DNA from: Kamptonema formosum PCC 6407
Lineage (GTDB): Bacteria; Cyanobacteriota; Cyanobacteriia; Cyanobacteriales; Microcoleaceae
Reading direction: 5' to 3'
DNA length: 64,000 bases
Assembly (NCBI RefSeq): GCF_000332155.1
Contig: NZ_KB235903.1
Location: forward strand, 2,454,803-2,518,802
Below the pieces are notes generated by a model that did not search any database, was not told the origin of the DNA, and saw only the letters and a list, made by a program, of their open reading frames with translations. The position numbers and the translations under genes were made by a program. Shown here piece after piece: positions 63,972 to 64,000 of this stretch. How positions within the stretch are numbered: the first letter of the stretch is position 1; each line of letters begins with the position of its first letter.

Positions 63972-64000
63972 ATGAATAAAGCAACAGAAAAGGAGATGAT
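63972..64000 (+). CDS. Start of a gene running off the right edge
   Basis: ATG 63972 begins MNKATEKEM and the frame is open to the edge. GAAAG is upstream (63957-63961). Only nine codons are visible, so the gene cannot be identified and its reality is uncertain. Confidence 0.3.

Overview
The window is a chromosomal segment of a cyanobacterium, most probably a filamentous one of the Oscillatoria/Microcoleus/Phormidium type. The evidence is the photosynthesis genes (petB, petD, psaM, acsF, a CCB-type complex C assembly factor, rpaB, ctpA), dozens of HIP1 octamers (GCGATCGC), heptameric short tandem repeats between genes, and many palindromic dispersed repeats. The lineage is inferred; no rRNA gene is present.

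Layout. 1-2000: small accessory genes, including a ParB-like gene tail, a broken aspartic protease behind its partner gene, a DUF6888/DUF6887 pair, and a FitA-type antitoxin whose PIN toxin survives only as a stub. 2000-7500: a long leader with hairpins and a 1497-residue RTX calcium-binding protein. 7600-8440: an Abi_C protein with a HEPN-like motif. 8500-12400: an AraC regulator divergent from an azoreductase, MAPEG, two VOC proteins and a DUF1772 protein, probably a detoxification group. 12500-19400: a two-domain kinase/ATPase, then a purine neighbourhood (adenosine kinase-like, purA, adenosine deaminase-like) with rplY. 19400-27200: a MITE-like element with a second repeat nested inside it, then a minus-strand three-gene operon: a stand-alone NRPS-like A-T-R enzyme, an APC transporter fused to a hybrid histidine kinase, and a second REC-kinase. 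This operon is the best candidate for an undescribed system. 27600-30000: acetyltransferase, zinc-ribbon membrane protein, glycosyltransferase. 30100-34800: petD-petB divergent from ctpA, psaM (31 aa), terC. 34900-47700: ndk, WD40, DUF3593/DUF2499, csaB, two Uma2 proteins, trmB, a PMT-type glycosyltransferase, acsF, TM2 protein, rpmF (57 aa), CCB factor, ATP-grasp-like protein, rpaB. 47800-57900: radA, a Phd/PIN toxin-antitoxin pair, a TIGR02587/TIGR02588 pair, prohibitin, nfi, a KGG protein, two FHA proteins (one fused to a flavoprotein). 58100-62900: a PAS histidine kinase one base upstream of an orphan C5 DNA methyltransferase, miaB, and a lipoprotein. 62960-63680: a shrunken group II intron on the minus strand with a 34-nt domain V and a maturase remnant.

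Repeats shape this region. At least three related palindromic families sit between genes, and in two places (trmB, and the ATP-grasp-like gene) repeat sequence encodes the protein's last residues. STRR arrays of GGGGGAGAT, ACCAATT, GTTAACN, CTTCCTT and CCCCTAG type fill many intergenic gaps. All assignments come from reading the sequence; no database search was run.
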